Origin: Rhizobium sp.
GTDB lineage: Bacteria > Pseudomonadota > Alphaproteobacteria > Rhizobiales > Rhizobiaceae
Assembly: GCA_027533385.1 (NCBI GenBank)
Contig: JAPZUE010000034.1
Coordinates: forward strand, 62,001 to 126,000
Length of the DNA stretch: 64,000 bases
Direction of reading: 5' to 3'
How positions within the stretch are numbered: position 1 is the stretch's first letter; every line of letters begins with the position of its first letter. A model generated the notes under the pieces. That model had not been told where the DNA came from and searched no databases. It saw only the letters and a list, made by a program, of their open reading frames with translations. The position numbers were made by a program, and so were the translations under genes. This document shows, one piece after another, positions 59,948-64,000 of the stretch.

Positions 59948-60852
59948 GGGGTGGCGGCCTCTGCACCGGCGCTTGTGTCGCGCTGCCAGCTGCCGGTTGC
60001 CGGATCAACCGTGCCGGACCACTCCCATTCCGCGGGACCGGTCATGACGACCTTGTCGTCGGCGCGCCAGTCGATGGTCAGCGTGCCGCGATTGGGGCTC
60101 GAGGCCACCGTGATCGTCACCTTGCGTTCGGTACGACCGGTGCGAGCCGCAGAGACGCCGGCGGCGCAGGCGGCAGAGCCGCAGGCAAGCGTCAGGCCCG
60201 CGCCGCGTTCCCAGGTACGCGTCACCATTGATGTCTTCGATGTGACCTGGGCCAGCGTGATATTGGCCTTTTCCGGGAAGATGGGGTGGTTTTCGAGGAG
60301 CGGCCCGAAGCGTTCCAGATCATAGGTCATCGGATCGCGATCAACCCAGAAGACGGCATGCGGATTGCCCATCGACATGGCCGAGGGCGAATGCAGGATC
60401 GGCGCGTCGATCGGGCCGATCTGCAGCTCGATGCGGCTGGTGTCGTGGAATTCTTCCGAGAGCGGGATCTTGTCCCAGGCAAAGACGGGTTTGCCCATGT
60501 CGACGGAGATCGTGCCATCCTGATGCTCGACGGCGTTCAGAATGCCGGCGATGGTCTGGAAGGTGAAGCTCTTGCGGCCGGTTTCGCTGGCGAGTGCCTG
60601 CACCACGCAGCGCGTGCCGTTGCCACAGGCCTGGGCCTTCGAGCCATCGCAATTCAGTATGTCGATATAGGCGTCGGTGCCGTCGATTTTCGGATCATGG
60701 ATCGCCATGATCTGGTCGAAGGCGGTCGCAGGATCGGCGGCGAGTGCAATCGCGGCAGCCGGCGTCACCCGGTCGGTGCGACCGCGCATGTCGACGACCA
60801 GGATCTTGTTGCCAAGCCCGTTCATAACAGCGAATTCGACCCGATCCGACAT
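59944..60852 (-). CDS. dapF: Diaminopimelate epimerase DapF
   Basis: PLP-independent epimerase converting LL- to meso-diaminopimelate for peptidoglycan and lysine. It is 302 residues from ATG 60852 ([15 protein letters not shown]), preceded by GGAG; an upstream ATG at 60873 adds seven residues and lacks a good ribosome site. The two catalytic cysteines are C76 ([11 protein letters not shown]) and C224 ([12 protein letters not shown]). Residues MNGLGNKI at 10-17 fit the substrate-binding start. It is the first gene of the dapF-mtaB-ftsY-ispZ-DUF2585 operon. Confidence 0.95.
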   Translation of the reverse strand: MSDRVEFAVMNGLGNKILVVDMRGRTDRVTPAAAIALAADPATAFDQIMAIHDPKIDGTDAYIDILNCDGSKAQACGNGTRCVVQALASETGRKSFTFQTIAGILNAVEHQDGTISVDMGKPVFAWDKIPLSEEFHDTSRIELQIGPIDAPILHSPSAMSMGNPHAVFWVDRDPMTYDLERFGPLLENHPIFPEKANITLAQVTSKTSMVTRTWERGAGLTLACGSAACAAGVSAARTGRTERKVTITVASSPNRGTLTIDWRADDKVVMTGPAEWEWSGTVDPATGSWQRDTSAGAEAATP

Positions 60853-61173
60853 CGTCACTCCAGAAAGCTGCATTTTCAGCCTATATGGCGGAAAAGCAGC
60901 CGAATTACCAGTAGAGCAGCCAAAACTGCACGACCATGGTCAATCAACGCGGCTTTCGCTGCGGCGTGGGGACCCCCCTCTGTCACTGCGTGACATCTCC
61001 CCCACACGGGGGGAGAGTGGGTGCCCAGCGCCAGCTCGGTGCAACGTCGCAGCTCAATATCGGAAAGCCGCGAGACCAGCCGCATTCCGCTCTCCCCCCG
61101 TGTGGGGGAGATGCCCGCCCTTCGACAATCTCAGGAGGGCAGAGGGGGGTAGCGTCGCGCCACTGCCATCAAA
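60853..61173. other. 321 bp intergenic region between thiE and dapF
   Basis: No supported gene. The central 181 bp (60971-61151) is the palindromic element described separately. The 118 bp next to dapF must include its promoter; I see no strong consensus match there. Confidence 0.7.
60971..61151. repeat. RIME-like palindromic intergenic element
   Basis: An element with two sets of inverted arms: 11 bases at the ends (60972-60982 ACCCCCCTCTG with its exact complement at 61140-61150) and a perfect 24-base pair inside (60994-61017 with 61090-61113, core CTCCCCCACACGGGGGGAG). The left arm also holds TGTCAC-TGC-GTGACA (60981-60995). The pattern of C/G-rich nested palindromes resembles the rhizobial intergenic mosaic elements (RIME). 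It lies directly downstream of thiE and carries no coding sequence. Confidence 0.75.
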
Positions 61174-61791
61174 TCAAGTTGGAACAAGCCTCCAGTGCTC
61201 AGTCGCCTCAAGCCATTCCCGGGTCCGCGCTTCGGGATCGGCATTGAGTGTGATGTCGGTGACCACCGCCGCACTGTCGGCTCCTGCTCCAAAGACGCCA
61301 GGCACACGGTCGGGGCGAAGCCCGCCGATCGCGACCAGGGGCAGGGGAGCGATCTTCTCCTTCCACACCGTCAGTCGGTCCAGGCCCTGCGGCGCCCAGG
61401 GCATCTTTTTCAGGATCGTCGGATAGACAGGGCCGAGGGCGACATAATCCGGCTTGGCGGCCAATGCCGTTTCGAGTTCGGCCTCGTCGTGCGTCGAGAG
61501 GCCAAGCTTCAGGCCCGCGCTGCGGATGGCGGCGAGATCCGCCGTTGCCAGATCCTCCTGTCCCAAATGGACGAAGTCGCAGGCCTCGTCGATGGCGATC
61601 TGCCAGAAGTCGTTGACGATGAGCTGGCAGCTATGGTCGGCACAGCATTGCCGGGCGCGTCGAACATGCTGGCGAAGCACGCTTTCCTCGGCGTCCTTCA
61701 TCCGCAGCTGCACCAGCTTGACCCCCAGCGGCACCAGCCGCTCGATCCAGTCGGCATTGTCGACGATGAGGTAGAAGGGATCGAGCTTCAT
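61174..61791 (-). CDS. thiE: Thiamine-phosphate synthase ThiE
   Basis: Couples the pyrimidine and thiazole phosphates to thiamine monophosphate. It is 205 residues in a TIM barrel. LVQLRMKD is the pyrimidine-diphosphate binding strand, [25 protein letters not shown] the metal site (D in NDFW, D in GQEDL), [11 protein letters not shown] and VALGPVYPT follow. ThiE sequences usually read GPIFPT, so YALGPVYPT is a mild variant. It is the last gene of the thi operon; its ATG overlaps the thiG stop. Confidence 0.92.
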   Translation of the reverse strand: MKLDPFYLIVDNADWIERLVPLGVKLVQLRMKDAEESVLRQHVRRARQCCADHSCQLIVNDFWQIAIDEACDFVHLGQEDLATADLAAIRSAGLKLGLSTHDEAELETALAAKPDYVALGPVYPTILKKMPWAPQGLDRLTVWKEKIAPLPLVAIGGLRPDRVPGVFGAGADSAAVVTDITLNADPEARTREWLEATEHWRLVPT

Positions 61792-62564
61792 GCGAAGACC
61801 CCCTTTCCGATCACGGGGGTGGATGGCACGGCCATGTCGCGCGGTTCCAGCATGCCTGCTCCATGAGCGATATGCCCAGCCTCGATGGCCTTGGCAAAGG
61901 CCTCTGCCATATCAGCGGGATCGCCGGCCGAGGCAACAGCGGTGTTGAGCAGCACGGCGTCATAGCCGAGTTCCATCACCGTCGCGGCGTGGGACGGGCG
62001 ACCGATGCCGGCATCGATAATCAGCGGCACGTCGGGGAATTCCGCGCGCATGGATTTCAGCGCGGCCACGTTCTGTGGCCCCATGGCGCTGCCGATCGGC
62101 GCGCACCAGGGCATCAGCACGCGGCATCCGGCGGCGAGCAGCTTTTCCCCGACCACCAAATCGTCGGTCGTGTAGGGGAAAACCTCGAAGCCCTCGCTCA
62201 CAAGGATCTTTGCCGCTTCCACCAGTTCGAACACATCGGGTTGCAGCGTGTCGTGATGGCCGATCACCTCGAGCTTGATCCAGGTGGTACCCAAAACCTC
62301 GCGCGCCATCTTTGCCGTCAGCACCGCCTCGCGGGCGCTGTGGCAGCCGGCGGTGTTGGGCAGGACGTGGACGCCGAGCTCACGGATCAGCTGGAAGAAG
62401 GCACCACCCGCCTTGCCGCCTGCAGTTTCCCGGCGCAGCGAGACGGTAACGATCTCGGTCTTCGAGCGCCGCACGGCCTCCGCCAGGATCGTGGGCGAGG
62501 GGTAGCGCGCCGTGCCGAGCAGCAGGCGCGAGGAGACTGTCTTGCCATAGAGTTCAAGGGTCAT
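61788..62564 (-). CDS. thiG: Thiazole synthase ThiG
   Basis: Forms the thiazole phosphate from deoxyxylulose phosphate, dehydroglycine and ThiS thiocarboxylate. It is 258 residues in a TIM barrel with the Schiff-base lysine K97 in [54 protein letters not shown] and [30 protein letters not shown] are family blocks. The start is one base after the thiS stop. The partner glycine oxidase ThiO is encoded in the same operon. Confidence 0.96.
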   Translation of the reverse strand: MTLELYGKTVSSRLLLGTARYPSPTILAEAVRRSKTEIVTVSLRRETAGGKAGGAFFQLIRELGVHVLPNTAGCHSAREAVLTAKMAREVLGTTWIKLEVIGHHDTLQPDVFELVEAAKILVSEGFEVFPYTTDDLVVGEKLLAAGCRVLMPWCAPIGSAMGPQNVAALKSMRAEFPDVPLIIDAGIGRPSHAATVMELGYDAVLLNTAVASAGDPADMAEAFAKAIEAGHIAHGAGMLEPRDMAVPSTPVIGKGVFA

Positions 62565-62565
62565 C

Positions 62566-62759
62566 TCAGCCTCCCTGCATGGGCGAAAGGATCTCGATCC
62601 GGTCGCCCTCCTTCAAGGGATGGGCCGCGCGCTCCTCGCGGTGAACGAGGTCGCCATTGACGGCGGTTGCCAGCCAGTCGCCCTCGTAGTCGAGTTTCAA
62701 GAGCAGATCGGCGAGGTTGCCGGCATCGAGCTCCAGGGCTTCTCCGTTGACGGTGAGCT

Positions 62760-62763
<4 letters not shown>
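62566..62763 (-). CDS. thiS: Sulfur carrier protein ThiS
   Basis: Ubiquitin-fold sulfur carrier of 65 residues. The C-terminal glycine pair (SPMQGG) is adenylated by ThiF/MoeB-type enzymes and thiocarboxylated to donate sulfur to ThiG. The beta-grasp start [12 protein letters not shown] and [12 protein letters not shown] end are typical. No thiF gene is in the window. ATG 62763 overlaps the thiO stop by four bases. Confidence 0.93.

Positions 62764-64000
<1,237 letters not shown>

Overview
The window is a gene-dense, high-GC stretch of alphaproteobacterial chromosome. The gene content (HemJ, TrcR/DUF1013, GbpR-ChvE-GguABC, 180-kDa-class NAD glutamate dehydrogenase, SDHAF4/DUF1674, thiCOSGE) points to Rhizobiaceae (Rhizobium/Agrobacterium/Allorhizobium group). 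No tRNA, rRNA, CRISPR array, phage gene or transposase is visible. Every gene reads through intact; only hemE (left edge) and thiC (right edge) are cut by the window.

Region 1 (1-13.6 kb) is an origin-proximal housekeeping block: hemE-hemJ, rho, mnmE-mnmG-rsmG-parA-parB on the plus strand, facing leuS-lptE-holA on the minus strand, then a YggS-type PLP protein. Two near-consensus ParB sites (parS) flank mnmG, one at the mnmE stop codon and one inside rsmG, so the chromosome partition system and its centromere are both here. In relatives oriC lies next to hemE, so the origin probably sits just left of base 1.

Region 2 (13.6-37 kb) is core metabolism and maintenance: a propionyl-CoA-synthetase-like enzyme and acetyl-CoA synthetase flanking the regulator trcR, a secreted nuclease, SDHAF4, htpX, rsmB, a heparinase-fold protein, purH, an MFS carrier behind the very large NAD-GDH, pdxY, a beta-carbonic anhydrase, an MltB-type lytic transglycosylase, asd, a GNAT acetyltransferase and DUF2794.

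Region 3 (37-49 kb) is a complete sugar uptake and oxidation cluster. The LysR regulator GbpR is divergent from chvE (periplasmic sugar-binding protein), gguA and gguB (ABC transporter), gguC, an arabinonate/galactonate-type dehydratase, an aldose 1-dehydrogenase, alpha-ketoglutaric semialdehyde dehydrogenase, dgoK and dgoA. This supports both a Weimberg-type route (pentose to alpha-ketoglutarate) and a DeLey-Doudoroff route (galactose to pyruvate plus glyceraldehyde-3-phosphate). A perfect palindrome between gbpR and chvE is a candidate operator, and a strong hairpin after chvE may set the binding protein to transporter ratio.

Region 4 (49-64 kb) holds a DUF1223 protein, aconitase acnA divergent from ccmABCDG (with an Irr-box-like motif between them), a minus-strand operon dapF-mtaB-ftsY-ispZ-DUF2585, and a tightly overlapping thiamine operon thiC-thiO-thiS-thiG-thiE. 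A roughly 180 bp palindromic intergenic element resembling rhizobial mosaic elements lies between thiE and dapF. I saw no clearly novel multi-gene system; the most interesting signals are regulatory and structural elements between genes.
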